A stretch of DNA of 64,000 nt from Paenibacillus terrae (GTDB lineage: Bacteria > Bacillota > Bacilli > Paenibacillales > Paenibacillaceae). Below the pieces are notes generated by a model. The model had not been told where the DNA came from. It did not search any database and saw nothing but the letters and a program-made list of their open reading frames with translations. Positions 55,369 through 64,000 of the stretch are shown in pieces. Each line of letters opens with the position of its first letter. The first letter of the stretch is position 1. The stretch covers positions 197,719 to 261,718 of the forward strand of contig NZ_PNXQ01000016.1 of assembly GCF_005217525.1 (NCBI RefSeq). Direction: 5' to 3'. The position numbers and the translations under genes were made by a program.

Positions 55369-55960
55369 CAAACAAGAGGGTTTGAAGCTGTGGATTTAAC
55401 TCCCTGGATCTGTCAGATGTTAAATCAAGGAAAGCGAGGACCAATAGAAATCTAAGTTCGTTTCTTGCGCTCCTTCAAGGTTCTTCGGTTCGAAAATCTA
55501 ACCATGCTAGGCCACATGAATTGAAAAGCTCAGAGGAAATTACGGACTTCTCCATTGAGATATCAGGGGGAAATGAATGGACTAAACCGACTCCATAATT
55601 GGAGTCGGTTTTTACTTGTTGACTGGATAAACAATGCTTGAAGCTATCTTCTGGCATACCCATTTTCAATACATCTAAGCCAAATGTTAAAAGCTACTAG
55701 CTAAAATCTGACTTGTATACAAGTTAATACGAGAGGAGTGAAGCTTTGATTGACATGTCATTAATAAGCTTCAGGATTTTAAGTAAAGATCATTCTTGAG
55801 GAAATTAGTTGTTATAGCTATTATAGATAAAGCTAATAATTTTTAGAGGAAGAATTACTATGGTGAAGTTGTCCCTACAAGAGAAGTTTGCATTTAAGTT
55901 TATCTTTAATGAAAAGATTGTGTATCACAGATGCATTTTCTGCTTTGACTTATAAAAGTT
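55369..55960. other. Non-coding stretch with a repeated terminator
   Basis: Contains the second copy of the 48456 element (55581-55630), an inverted repeat GAAGCTT / AAGCTTC (about 55740-55775), and AT-rich sequence leading into the isochorismatase relic. No gene is recognised. Confidence 0.45.
55581..55630 (+). terminator. Terminator hairpin, copy 2 of a roughly 50-base repeat
   Basis: Perfect stem ACCGACTCC / GGAGTCGGT around ATAATT with five T's. It is about 200 bases after the GH43 gene and nearly the same as the element at 48456. Confidence 0.75.
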
Positions 55961-56218
55961 ATTACAATGATAACGGACTGGTTTACAGAAGTATTAATTT
56001 TCGTAGGTTGCAATTTTCCGAATTGTCCACGAACTAGTATTTATCAAGCAAGTGAGCGGGATTTTAAAGTTGTAATGGTAGAAGATGCCGTTTCTAGAGT
56101 TTATCGCAAAGGATTAGATGAAATAATGAACATTGGTGTAACCGTGTATGCAACAAATCAGTTCATGCAAAAATTAGAGGGCAGTCCCCGTAATAGCAAC
56201 TTACGTAAAGCACAGTAG
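55961..56218 (+). pseudogene. C-terminal relic of an isochorismatase-family hydrolase
   Basis: The frame reads ITDWFTEVLIFVGC, then RDFKVVMVEDAVSRVYRKGL and IMNIGVTVYATNQFMQKLEG, which is the C-terminal third of a cysteine hydrolase (usual form: TGxFTEVCV...FKVVVVEDA). The catalytic Cys position is occupied by Leu, sequence after it is scrambled, and no N-terminal part or start with a ribosome binding site is present. A dead fragment. Confidence 0.65.
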
Positions 56219-56292
56219 CCTGATATCAACGGCAAGTCCAACAATGCAATAGTTTGTATTTGTCAAATACGATAAAAGAAAAAGGAGATATT

Positions 56293-57768
56293 ATGACGGA
56301 TAAAAAACAAATAGAAGATACAGGGTGGAACTTCGACAACAGTTATGCTCGTCTGCCGGAAATATTGTATACAAGGCTCAAGCCAACTCCTGTACGCTTA
56401 CCGAAACTGGTCATACTTAATGATCCGTTAGCAAACTCTCTTGGATTGAACGGGGCAACGCTGCGAAGCAATGATAGCGCTGCGGTTCTTGCAGGTAACG
56501 AGGTTCCCAAAGGTGCTGTGCCTCTTGCTCAAGCGTATGCAGGCCATCAATTCGGGCATTTAAACATGTTAGGAGATGGCCGGGCAGTGCTGCTTGGCGA
56601 ACAGATCACTCCCCTGGGCGAACGGGTGGATATTCAGCTTAAGGGCTCAGGCAGAACGCCATACTCCCGCCGGGGCGATGGCCGGGCGGGACTTGGGCCG
56701 ATGCTGCGAGAATATATCATCAGTGAGGCTATGCATGCGCTTGGCATTGCTACCACCCGCAGCTTGGCGGTGGTAACAACCGGTGAGTCATTAATCCGGG
56801 AAACCGAGCAGCCGGGTGCCGTTCTGACCCGTGTGGCGGCCAGTCATCTGCGCGTCGGAACCTTTCAATACATCGCAGCATTGGGCAATGCCCAGGATCT
56901 CCAAGCCCTGGCAGATTACACATTGCAAAGACATTATCCAGAGGCTTACGGTGGAGAGAACCGCTATCTTTTCCTGCTACAAGAAGTGATCAAACGTCAG
57001 GCAGAGCTGATTGCCCAATGGCAGCTCGTCGGCTTTATTCACGGGGTGATGAACACCGACAATATGTCCCTTAGCGGAGAAACGATTGATTATGGTCCCT
57101 GCGCCTACCTAGATATCTATGATCCTGAGACGGTATTCAGTTCCATTGACGTTCAGGGCCGTTATGCCTATGGCAATCAGCCCAGTATTGCCGCTTGGAA
57201 TCTGGCGAGATTTGCTGAGACCCTCCTGCCGCTGCTGCATGACAACGAGGCGCAGGCTTTAAAACTGGCCGAGGATGCAATTTCAGATTTTACCGAGATA
57301 TATCACCGTAATTGGCTCATGGGAATGAGGGCGAAGCTGGGTGTTTTTAATAAAGAGTTACAGGATCTATCTCTTATTGAAGGCCTTCTCAGTATCATGC
57401 AAAAACATCGTGCGGACTACACCAATACCTTCCGTGCTTTAACTTTGGGCAAGCTTGAAGATGCAGAACTGTATGGCACTGAGGAATTTGTCCAGTGGCA
57501 TGAACAGTGGCAGGCAAGACTGGGTAGACAGCAGGAAACGAAAGCCTCTTCGCAACAACTGATGCGCAGCAGTAATCCTGCGTTAATCCCACGCAACCAC
57601 CGGGTAGAAGAAGCACTGGAAGCTGCGGTGAAACAAGAAGACTACAGTGTGATGGAGCGGCTTCTTGAAGTTCTTGCGAATCCTTACGCGTACTCTCCCG
57701 AACAGGCTGATTACTCGACACTGCCAGAGGAATCCCCGCTTCCTTATCGAACCTTTTGCGGTACCTGA
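56293..57768 (+). CDS. selO: SelO (YdiU) protein adenylyltransferase
   Basis: A pseudokinase-fold enzyme of 491 residues that transfers AMP from ATP to proteins. Characteristic parts: [22 protein letters not shown] near the start, the glycine-rich ATP loop and Lys in [20 protein letters not shown], the catalytic region [23 protein letters not shown] with the metal-binding Asn and Asp, and the C-terminal PYRTFCGT. Eukaryotic SelO carries a selenocysteine at the Cys near this end. AAAAGGAG precedes ATG 56293; the upstream TTG 56254 is less likely. Confidence 0.95.
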   Translation: MTDKKQIEDTGWNFDNSYARLPEILYTRLKPTPVRLPKLVILNDPLANSLGLNGATLRSNDSAAVLAGNEVPKGAVPLAQAYAGHQFGHLNMLGDGRAVLLGEQITPLGERVDIQLKGSGRTPYSRRGDGRAGLGPMLREYIISEAMHALGIATTRSLAVVTTGESLIRETEQPGAVLTRVAASHLRVGTFQYIAALGNAQDLQALADYTLQRHYPEAYGGENRYLFLLQEVIKRQAELIAQWQLVGFIHGVMNTDNMSLSGETIDYGPCAYLDIYDPETVFSSIDVQGRYAYGNQPSIAAWNLARFAETLLPLLHDNEAQALKLAEDAISDFTEIYHRNWLMGMRAKLGVFNKELQDLSLIEGLLSIMQKHRADYTNTFRALTLGKLEDAELYGTEEFVQWHEQWQARLGRQQETKASSQQLMRSSNPALIPRNHRVEEALEAAVKQEDYSVMERLLEVLANPYAYSPEQADYSTLPEESPLPYRTFCGT

Positions 57769-57780
57769 TTTGGAAACTTT

Positions 57781-57808
57781 AAAAGGGCGTGTATTAAAGC
57801 CCTTTTTT
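57781..57808 (+). terminator. Rho-independent terminator
   Basis: AAAAGGGC / GCCCTTTT stem with a 10-base loop and a T-run, twelve bases after selO. Confidence 0.85.
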
Positions 57809-58300
57809 CTTTTGGGTATTTTTAAAGGGCGTCGAGAACTGGAAGAATTTAAAACCGATAGAGCCAGCCCCCATCCATTTTTGACCATGATCCTTCCCAT
57901 TCAACGGAGATAAAAACATTCAGCCAACTGTTACACATGAATCAATCAATGAAATTGTTTAGACTTGTCCGGAAGGTTGGTAGTCTGTATGTCACCTTTT
58001 TAAATAATCAATCTCAGATGCCTTTGAAAACGAAGGACTGGATCATTTGCAAGATGATATTCAAAAAGAAGTTGAAAATAAAAAACAAATATCCAATTTT
58101 ATAGATCTGTGCGATGTGTTCCACCGTGAACTACCTATGCTAAAATTGATATATCTCTTGGTCCGAAGAAGCTTTTGAAATCGCCAAGCTTTACAACAAG
58201 CCAGTCTTCTTATCTATTGAATACAGCTATTTATTGACCCACACGCACCTGTCATTGATGAGATGTTCGTATGAAACCATTGTTAAGAAGCTTCCGTCAA
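57809..58300. other. Region with relics, including a DUF255 (thioredoxin-like) fragment
   Basis: No intact gene. Between about 58152 and 58240 one frame reads SWSEEAFEIAKLYNKPVFLS followed by IEYSY, matching the start of DUF255/YyaL thioredoxin-like proteins (..W.EEAF..A....KPVFLSIGYSTCHWCH). The Cys pair and everything after it are lost. A short helical piece (LDHLQDDIQKEVENKKQISN) lies just upstream in another frame. Confidence 0.5.
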
Positions 58301-58301
58301 T

Positions 58302-58339
58302 TTAATTCAATTGAATTAATCAAATGAATGAATTATACT
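58302..58339 (+). promoter_or_regulatory. Promoter and TetR-type operator of the M24 gene
   Basis: TTGAAT (58311-58316), 17 bases, TATACT (58334-58339). The perfect 18-bp palindrome TTAATTCAATTGAATTAA (58302-58319) covers the -35 box. The same palindrome, with one mismatch, lies in the promoter of the TetR gene at 60492-60509. Confidence 0.8.
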
Positions 58340-58471
58340 TGCAATGTAACAGGTTCATTCATGACATCTATTGGAAGGGAGCCATTCGCATGTATACGGT
58401 TGGATGATGACAAAAGGCAACGATCAGCAATGAACTCTGGAAAGAAATAAATGTTAGGAGGAGAAAGAGGT

Positions 58472-59731
58472 ATGAACAATCAAGATACTAGAATCCCTAC
58501 CTACTCACTTGAGGAAAGAGATCGTAGATGGAATATTGCAAATCAGCTAATGGAAGAAGAGCATGTGGATGTATTGATTGTGTATGGAGATCGAGAAGGT
58601 GCGTTCCCTGCTGTATTTAACCCGGACACCTACTTTACGAATGAGCGTCCAGGTTCTATTGTCATTTTCCCTAAGAATGAAGAGCCGATCTCAGTTGTCT
58701 TTTTAGCCACTGCTGTGGAAGATCATATTCAAGCTGGATATACGAATACGCAAGGCTGGATACGCCCGGAAAATATGTATGTCGGAAAAATGGGTGCGCA
58801 CATTGTCAAGATTATGGAAGAGAGAGGACTTACAAATAAAGCATTTGGTGTGATTGGCTTAGAGCCTTATCCTCCCTATTACTTTGATGGAGCCATGCCC
58901 TATAATACTTGGCAAACGATCCTAAAGGGATTACCGAATGGGACCTTTAAGTCTGTGGGACACAAATTTTTCGCACTGTCTTCTGTGAAAAGTCAGGAGG
59001 AGATCGAGGTATTAAAATGGTCAGCGAACGTTGGGGAAAAAATGTGTCAGGCGATGCTTGAGGCAACGAAGCCAGGCGTGAGAGAAAATGAGATCTATGC
59101 GGCAGCGATGAATGCTTGTGCGACCCATGTCGGGTTCACGACAACGATATTAATGGGATCAGGACCAGAGTTCGTAGGATGGGGATTGCCCGCATGGACA
59201 TATCGACCAGAGGGGCCGCGGGTGATCCAAGAAGGAGATATTATTTTGGCCGAGGTATTTTCATCATTCGGAATGCTGGAGACGCAGCATCAGCCTTCAA
59301 TCGCTGTAGGAGCTGTGCATCCGGATTTTGAGCGGGCGGCAGCGGCAGCGAGACAATCGTATGAGAACGGAGTAAAAGAACTGCGGCATGGGGCTACTTT
59401 CGGAGACGTGGTCAAAGCGATGAATGAGCCAATGCGTGAAGCAGGAGGCTGGCACGTTCATCCGCTTATTCATTCCATTAGTCCATTTGGTCTTATTGGG
59501 GTTGGCGATGAGATTGCACGGTTGCCTGAGGCGAGAGAGTACGGGAAAGTGCTGCCGATCCCATCCATAGGGTTAGAGACCGAACTCAAGACAGGAATGG
59601 TGTTTGCATTTGAGCCGAATTGTGCGATTGGTAAGAAGGTCATTAATCTTGGCGGAACGGTGATCGTGGGTGAAGCTGGGGGGATTGAACTAAATAAAAA
59701 TTCTACTCATCTGATGAGGGCAACTTGGTAA
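58472..59731 (+). CDS. M24-fold (creatinase/prolidase-like) enzyme, metal site degenerate
   Basis: A cytosolic protein of 419 residues with an N-terminal creatinase-type domain (HVDVLIVYGDREGAFPAVFN) and a C-terminal pita-bread M24 domain (about 190-419). The usual five metal ligands are not all there. The first Asp is replaced (IILAEVFSSFG), the second position reads LETQHQPSI, the His region HPLIHSISPFG and first Glu FAFEP remain, and the last Glu site reads NLGGTVIVG. It therefore resembles metal-free creatinase-like hydrolases. AGGAGGAGAAAGAGG precedes ATG 58472. It is controlled by a TetR-type operator. Confidence 0.83.
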   Translation: MNNQDTRIPTYSLEERDRRWNIANQLMEEEHVDVLIVYGDREGAFPAVFNPDTYFTNERPGSIVIFPKNEEPISVVFLATAVEDHIQAGYTNTQGWIRPENMYVGKMGAHIVKIMEERGLTNKAFGVIGLEPYPPYYFDGAMPYNTWQTILKGLPNGTFKSVGHKFFALSSVKSQEEIEVLKWSANVGEKMCQAMLEATKPGVRENEIYAAAMNACATHVGFTTTILMGSGPEFVGWGLPAWTYRPEGPRVIQEGDIILAEVFSSFGMLETQHQPSIAVGAVHPDFERAAAAARQSYENGVKELRHGATFGDVVKAMNEPMREAGGWHVHPLIHSISPFGLIGVGDEIARLPEAREYGKVLPIPSIGLETELKTGMVFAFEPNCAIGKKVINLGGTVIVGEAGGIELNKNSTHLMRATW

Positions 59732-59737
59732 AATAGC

Positions 59738-59789
59738 AAAAGGGTACGTATAGAAGAGTGTTTATGTCTTTGTTACGCACCCTCTTTTT
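59738..59789. terminator. Bidirectional terminator
   Basis: AGGGTACGTA pairs with TACGCACCCT across a 23-base loop and is followed by CTTTTT on the plus strand. It lies between the convergent M24 and TetR genes. Confidence 0.65.
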
Positions 59790-60462
59790 AATGAGAATAG
59801 CCGCTGCATGTACGAATCGACATTTCGCCAAGCTCCTTGGCGATCAAAGCAACGTGTGCTTCATCCAAGTCTTGAATCCCTTGGCGTCTGAAATAGGTTT
59901 CCTTCGCCACAGAGAACGCAACCGATTGTCCAATAATTGCATGTGCGATTAATATCGTTTTTGGATCTTTTGCGTCTAGATCCATTAATTTACTCACCAA
60001 GACGGCAATCATCTGATGTAGTGGCTGGAAGAATTGTTCATACAAAATGTCATAAGCCTCTGTAGGCTGCAACTGCTCTCTTGCGATAAATACACTTCTT
60101 GCATTGGCTTCATGATTGCCAATCATCGTCTTGGAAAATTGCGTCATGACTTTTTTAAGAGCTTCTGCGGCTTCTTCTTTTGACCGTTTCTCAATCTCTT
60201 CTGTCTCAATTAGAGCTTGCTTCAAAAAATCATCTTGAACGGCTTCTGTCAAGCGACGGGCAACCGCTAAGTACAATCCTTTTTTTCCACCGAAATAATA
60301 CGGAATCGCCGATTGGTTCACACCAGCTTCATGTGCAAGAGTCCGCGTACGTACGCCTTCATAGCCATTTAATCCAAAGATCCGTAGCCCTGCTTCTAAT
60401 AAACGAGTTTGGGTGGAGTCTTCATTTCCTTTATTCATATCGCTGCTTAGGTTTGTATTCAA
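59788..60462 (-). CDS. TetR/AcrR-family repressor of the M24 gene
   Basis: A repressor of 224 residues. Helix-turn-helix: TRLLEAGLRIFGLNGYEGVR followed by TLAHEAGVNQSAIPYYFGGKKGLYLAV. The C-terminal ligand domain resembles CecR/DUF1956-type regulators. A longer frame reaches 60549, but the promoter lies inside it, so the start is set at TTG 60462, eight bases after GGAGG. Its promoter contains the same palindrome as the M24 gene promoter, so autoregulation and control of the M24 enzyme are likely. Confidence 0.88.
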   Translation of the reverse strand: MNTNLSSDMNKGNEDSTQTRLLEAGLRIFGLNGYEGVRTRTLAHEAGVNQSAIPYYFGGKKGLYLAVARRLTEAVQDDFLKQALIETEEIEKRSKEEAAEALKKVMTQFSKTMIGNHEANARSVFIAREQLQPTEAYDILYEQFFQPLHQMIAVLVSKLMDLDAKDPKTILIAHAIIGQSVAFSVAKETYFRRQGIQDLDEAHVALIAKELGEMSIRTCSGYSH

Positions 60463-60484
60463 TGTCCATTCCTCCATACTGTTG

Positions 60485-60513
60485 AGTATAATTAATTCAA
60501 ATGAATTAATCAA
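60485..60513 (-). promoter_or_regulatory. Promoter and operator of the TetR gene
   Basis: On the minus strand TTGATT (60513-60508), 17 bases, TATACT (60490-60485). The near-perfect palindrome TTAATTCAAATGAATTAA (60492-60509) fills the spacer. It matches the operator of the M24 gene at 17 of 18 positions. Confidence 0.8.
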
Positions 60514-60612
60514 ACTAACTTCCGTTATGAAGTGCGACACGTAAAACAAAAAGGCCCATGCTGGTGTACATGGCTGTGAAAATGCCAGGCAGAACCGCCC
60601 ATTCCATGGAAG

Positions 60613-61302
60613 TTGCTTTTGGTGTGGTGGCCAGTCAATACCCTCAAGGATTGGAAGAATGTGTTAAATGATGATTCTACGTATATCTATGCACAGTATA
60701 ATATTGAACAAAATCAGAATGCCCTATATGATTTGTACTATGTTTATATGGATGAATTAAAATGGCTGCACAGTTTCAGCGAAAGTGATATCAAAACCAC
60801 TGTACTGAATACTAATGAGGCTAATGGTTCGGGGATGAAGAGTGAAATTGCTCTACAAGATGTATCAGTGCAACTAGATCAGCTTACAGAGCGGATGAAC
60901 CGGGTTTTTAGCACAATGCCTCAACTCATTAATATCGGAGGCTGGAGGGAACTGGAGTATGCACCGCAAAGCTATGAGATCAAGCATAATCAAATTACCT
61001 TGGGTGTACATATCGGGGACAAAGATATTGATATGGTGAACGTGCTGGAAGCTTCAAATGAGCAAATTTCAGAGGATTTCTTTGAGTTTATGTCTTCCAC
61101 GATATTGGGTACAAACTCGTCAGCTAGCGTGGAAGAAATCTCAACTTATCTTTCTCAACATTTCAATGAAACCGAAAATGTGAAGACCGCTACATATAGC
61201 AAGGACGGATATACCTATACGCTTATGCTGTCAAACTTTGAAGGTTCGGGAATGCAAACAGATTATGCGTATAACTTTATCATTGTGAAAAACAAGTCTT
61301 AG
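60613..61302 (+). CDS. Hypothetical protein, probably missing its 5' end
   Basis: The frame opens at TTG 60613 without a ribosome binding site. The coherent part starts near LKDWKNVLNDDSTYIYAQYN and runs about 220 residues, mostly hydrophilic with Asp/Glu-rich helices and strands (YEIKHNQITLGVHIGDKDID). Just upstream, another frame (TAHSMEVAFGVVASQYPQGL) ends at 60670, as if two genes had been joined by a deletion. A signal or anchor segment expected for such a protein is absent. Family not recognised. Confidence 0.5.
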   Translation: MLLVWWPVNTLKDWKNVLNDDSTYIYAQYNIEQNQNALYDLYYVYMDELKWLHSFSESDIKTTVLNTNEANGSGMKSEIALQDVSVQLDQLTERMNRVFSTMPQLINIGGWRELEYAPQSYEIKHNQITLGVHIGDKDIDMVNVLEASNEQISEDFFEFMSSTILGTNSSASVEEISTYLSQHFNETENVKTATYSKDGYTYTLMLSNFEGSGMQTDYAYNFIIVKNKS

Positions 61303-61342
61303 AGGATATTGTAATTACTATATTTGAAGGAGAGAATGTTGT

Positions 61343-63094
61343 ATGTTAAAAATGCCTAGGTTGCTATGGATGGTTGGATTGGCAATGGTGTTAATTGCTC
61401 TTTTTCCAACAGCTTCATTTGCAGCCAACAACGATATTAAAGTTACAATCAACGGCAAACAGCAATATTTCGATGTAAACCCGCAATCTATTGATGGTAG
61501 GATATTCGTTCCTATGAGAGGAATCTTTGAAGCGCTTGGTGCAGAGATTAAATGGGATAGGGTGACACAGAGCGTCATTGGATTAAAAGGGGAAACTACG
61601 GTTAAGTTAACCATTAATCAAAAGCAAGCTTACATAAACGGCAAAGCGGTTACTCTGGATGCACCAGCTACAATCGTTAAAGGCAGCACTTTGGTTCCAG
61701 TTCGTTTTATTGCAGAGAGTCTAGGCGCTGATGTGAAATGGGACGCTTCGACTAACACGGTGATTATTTTGCAAGGTGAAGTTACAGCAAGCGATTACTA
61801 CTACTTCCTATATAATAGCAAAAGTGTTTCTGCTAGTGATTTGATGGCGATTAAAAGCTATATTGGTAAATTTCGCAGCTCAAACAACATATTGATGGAT
61901 GTGACAGAGGCAAAGGATGCAGTTGAAATCTACAAGAGGCTACAATCTGATTCTACTCTGCAATCAGGTAAGCTATTGGGTATTCAAATCTTTGGAGCTT
62001 CTGAAGATGTTCCGGCATTCAATTATTTAAGTAAAACAGCCACCATTTTTCCAGATCGGAGTATGAGCAGATTTGATTTAGTACTTAATGGTGAATCTTT
62101 CCTTACAGACTATTTCTATTCAAATTTCAACAATGATTCTGCTCAGCTAAAAAAAGAAATAAGCCCATATGCGGTATTTGATGAAAAGACAGTTAAAATT
62201 GATTTTGAACCTCAGTGGAAAGTAGTTAGACTTCCCCTTTCTAAGGGTGAAATTGAAGGTTACTTCAAACGATTTGATGAATACACCACAAAACGTAACG
62301 CTCAAAAATCTATTCCAGTTGTAAACTTCTCAAGTCCAACCTATGGGAATATCCCTGGAACTCCTGAGGATGGAGAAGATTTCCGGGATCCAAACGATGA
62401 ACGTAGACTTCTTTACCAAAAAGATGATTACAGCTATATCCTTCAACGTCTGGATAAAGAATTTAACATTTTAAAGAATTATCGTTTGTATGGCAACCAA
62501 CAAGGCGACATTAAAGTCAAAGCCAATGTATCTGGAGACTACACAAAGGATAACGTTGCTAAAGAAAATGGAACTGGAATTGTTGACTTTTTCTTTAACG
62601 GAGCAGGTAGTTTCACTAAAACAAAATTCAAAGTAGTTGAAAGAGGGGATGAAGCTCCCTCAATTGGCTCAGACTCATCTGAAAAGATTATGACATCAGA
62701 AACAGTGAACAAAGTTCTATCAAAGAATTACTACACAATGATTATGATGCAAGCAGAAGACGCTAAAAATCTCAGCAACAAGAGTTTGGTCCATGAAATG
62801 ATGGCAAATGGTAAAGCAATTAGCGTATTTGCAGGAAGCAATAAGGTTTTACCAGGTGGATTAAATAATATTGCTTCTTTGGAAGATATGAAACCAACTT
62901 TGTATTACTTCACATACAATTTTTACAAAAACCAAAGTGAAGGTTTAAATAGAACGGATAGTTATTTCAATGCTTCAAAAGCATTTGTAACTGAACTATT
63001 GAATCATCAAGATTTGAAGTGGGACCCCAATTTTGAGTTTGGGATTACAAATCTTGCTTCACTTCATAATCTTGGGGTTATCGAATACAACTAA
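61343..63094 (+). CDS. Secreted stalk-domain (copper amine oxidase N-terminal-like) protein with unknown C-terminal domain
   Basis: Exported protein of 583 residues. The signal peptide ends near SFAANN. Residues about 30-150 form the stalk domain common in Paenibacillus and Clostridium surface proteins: VTINGKQQYFDVNPQSIDGR, IFVPMRGIFEALGAEIKWD and its repeat LVPVRFIAESLGADVKWD. The remaining 430 residues contain LLGIQIFGASEDVPAFNY, FDLVLNGESFLTDYFYSNF and a C-terminal VHEMMANGKAISVFAGSNKV, vaguely like peptidase C25/caspase-fold proteins, but no catalytic pair can be assigned. AAGGAGAG precedes the ATG. Confidence 0.75.
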   Translation: MLKMPRLLWMVGLAMVLIALFPTASFAANNDIKVTINGKQQYFDVNPQSIDGRIFVPMRGIFEALGAEIKWDRVTQSVIGLKGETTVKLTINQKQAYINGKAVTLDAPATIVKGSTLVPVRFIAESLGADVKWDASTNTVIILQGEVTASDYYYFLYNSKSVSASDLMAIKSYIGKFRSSNNILMDVTEAKDAVEIYKRLQSDSTLQSGKLLGIQIFGASEDVPAFNYLSKTATIFPDRSMSRFDLVLNGESFLTDYFYSNFNNDSAQLKKEISPYAVFDEKTVKIDFEPQWKVVRLPLSKGEIEGYFKRFDEYTTKRNAQKSIPVVNFSSPTYGNIPGTPEDGEDFRDPNDERRLLYQKDDYSYILQRLDKEFNILKNYRLYGNQQGDIKVKANVSGDYTKDNVAKENGTGIVDFFFNGAGSFTKTKFKVVERGDEAPSIGSDSSEKIMTSETVNKVLSKNYYTMIMMQAEDAKNLSNKSLVHEMMANGKAISVFAGSNKVLPGGLNNIASLEDMKPTLYYFTYNFYKNQSEGLNRTDSYFNASKAFVTELLNHQDLKWDPNFEFGITNLASLHNLGVIEYN

Positions 63095-63111
63095 AAGTAG
63101 CAACTATTCAA

Positions 63112-63142
63112 GCCGGCTCTTAATGGAGGAGTCGGTTTTTTT
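63112..63142 (+). terminator. Rho-independent terminator
   Basis: GCCGGCTC / GAGTCGGT stem (two G-U pairs) with seven T's, just after the stalk-domain gene. The right arm and T-run resemble the elements at 48456 and 55581. Confidence 0.78.
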
Positions 63143-63208
63143 CTATATAGAACCCAAATAAATGGGATTGTGTCTAAATAGTGAACGGAAATGAAGATAT
63201 TTTTTATA

Positions 63209-63222
63209 TGTAATCGTTTTCA
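63209..63222. promoter_or_regulatory. cre site (CcpA operator)
   Basis: TGTAATCGTTTTCA fits the cre consensus at every position. It lies 300 bases before the last gene of the window; the controlled gene is uncertain. Confidence 0.6.
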
Positions 63223-63522
63223 ATTCAGAGTACTCATTTTTTCAAAAAATTTAATCAATGTAATTCCAAAGTTTCTCATGCATAATACATTTATAAGTTA
63301 ATGACACGGAGTTGATATTATGAATTGAAGAAGATAAAAATGAAATTAATGCATTGATAGATTATCTGATCTTTGACAACAGGATAGTATGAATCGTTAT
63401 GACCGCACAATACTGTCTTTGGCTTGCGGTTATTTGGCATGTTTGTTTTAGGCAAACGAGGCAAGTACCAGTCATATAGCACCAAATGCTGACCAAATAC
63501 ACACTAAGGAGATATGAAAAAT

Positions 63523-64000
63523 ATGAATATTGATAATGTAAAAACTCTTGATTGGAGAAATGATTTTACTTGCGGAGCTGAGTTTGAATTTAAGGATAAT
63601 GTAATGTATGAAACATCAGAAGGTGAGTATGAACGTGATGAGGAAAAATACGTGCATGAAGAAGATTATGGATTTAATGATGAGGGAACGGCAATGTCTA
63701 TGTCGATGAAGCAGAATAATGATCTTAATTTGTATAACAGGGATCAATGCCGAATTAATGCACTATTGTATTACGCTGCTATCCATGGATTAGGAATTAG
63801 ATTACATGAATCAGGTACGAAGCAAGGTATGTTTGAGTGCACTATTCACTTGACCTCCCAATGTGTTGATGCAGAACTATATGCGACATTCTTATGTGAA
63901 GAAGTCTGGGGAGCGATATTTGAATCTGGTAGAAGCAGGGTTGAAATAACCACAGAGATTGTAGGGAATATGGAATGTGAAGATTACAGCTTTTCAGAAG
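63523..64000 (+). CDS. Acidic hypothetical protein, cut by the window end
   Basis: An open frame of 159 codons that continues past the window edge. It begins at ATG 63523, eleven bases after AAGGAG; ATG 63514 is the alternative. The product is acidic (GEYERDEEKYVHEEDYGFND), without a signal peptide, with several Cys and a regular strand pattern later (GMFECTIHLTSQCVDAELYA). No family is recognised. Confidence 0.6.
   Translation, partial: MNIDNVKTLDWRNDFTCGAEFEFKDNVMYETSEGEYERDEEKYVHEEDYGFNDEGTAMSMSMKQNNDLNLYNRDQCRINALLYYAAIHGLGIRLHESGTKQGMFECTIHLTSQCVDAELYATFLCEEVWGAIFESGRSRVEITTEIVGNMECEDYSFSE

Larger units (their letters stand above)
63095..63522. other. Non-coding stretch with terminator and cre site
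   Basis: Holds the terminator at 63112 and the cre site at 63209-63222, then AT-rich sequence leading to the last gene. A few short frames (for example at 63320) show no coding character. Confidence 0.4.

Noticed and set aside
57665..57913. Small gene overlapping the end of selO
   Set aside because: It runs through the selO coding end and the terminator stem, and has no ribosome binding site.
1..64000. CRISPR arrays, tRNA or rRNA genes, intact insertion sequences, prophage
   Set aside because: None could be supported; no regularly spaced repeats, cloverleaf sequences or transposase genes were recognised.

Overview
The window reads as the chromosome of a Paenibacillus close to the P. polymyxa group. 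The evidence is strong AGGAGG-type ribosome binding sites with frequent TTG and GTG starts, CcpA cre sites, a Gram-positive BirA operator, lipoprotein-type binding proteins, and a secreted xylan-degrading set (XynD-like GH43, CE4 esterase) carrying CBM36 modules. No rRNA, tRNA, CRISPR array, intact IS element or phage gene is visible.

Layout: (1) 0-3.4 kb, biotin uptake: bioY diverges from an ATPase gene and a gene fusing an ATPase to an EcfT transmembrane protein, with a BirA operator between them. (2) 3.5-15.2 kb, small proteins, a VOC protein, two secreted glycosidases for arabinogalactan-type substrates (GH43-AbfB, GH30-ricin lectin), two DUF1349 proteins, a Cof-type HAD phosphatase, a zinc-type CDF exporter with its own promoter/operator, a methyltransferase and a secreted GH13 amylase. 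(3) 15.5-20 kb, a minus-strand operon MFS - class III aminotransferase - zinc dehydrogenase - HAD phosphatase, whose composition resembles aminosugar/azasugar biosynthesis. (4) 20.7-23.7 kb, an AraC regulator, a ruined dehydrogenase/isomerase pair and an intact Gfo/Idh/MocA dehydrogenase.

(5) 23.9-40.1 kb, the most striking part: a PucR-family regulator diverging from a compact 14-kb array of thirteen plus-strand genes. They encode a NitT/TauT-type ABC importer with two different binding lipoproteins, an isochorismatase-like amidase, an amidase-signature enzyme, a creatininase-family enzyme, a fumarylacetoacetase-family enzyme, an FAD oxidase, a CocE-type hydrolase, a cupin, a cytosine-deaminase-like amidohydrolase and a cytosolic gamma-glutamyltransferase homologue. 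This looks like import and stepwise hydrolysis of an amide-rich, probably N-heterocyclic compound, and I cannot match it to a known pathway.

(6) 40.2-64 kb, a mosaic of live genes and relics. Live genes: CE4 esterase, PhnB-like protein, Fur-controlled siderophore uptake, RluF-like pseudouridine synthase, MBL hydrolase, xynD, a second GH43 that seems to have lost its signal peptide core, selO, and an M24-fold enzyme whose promoter shares an operator with a nearby TetR gene. Relics: GH11 xylanase, LysR regulator, isochorismatase-like enzyme, DUF255 protein. The last gene runs off the window edge.
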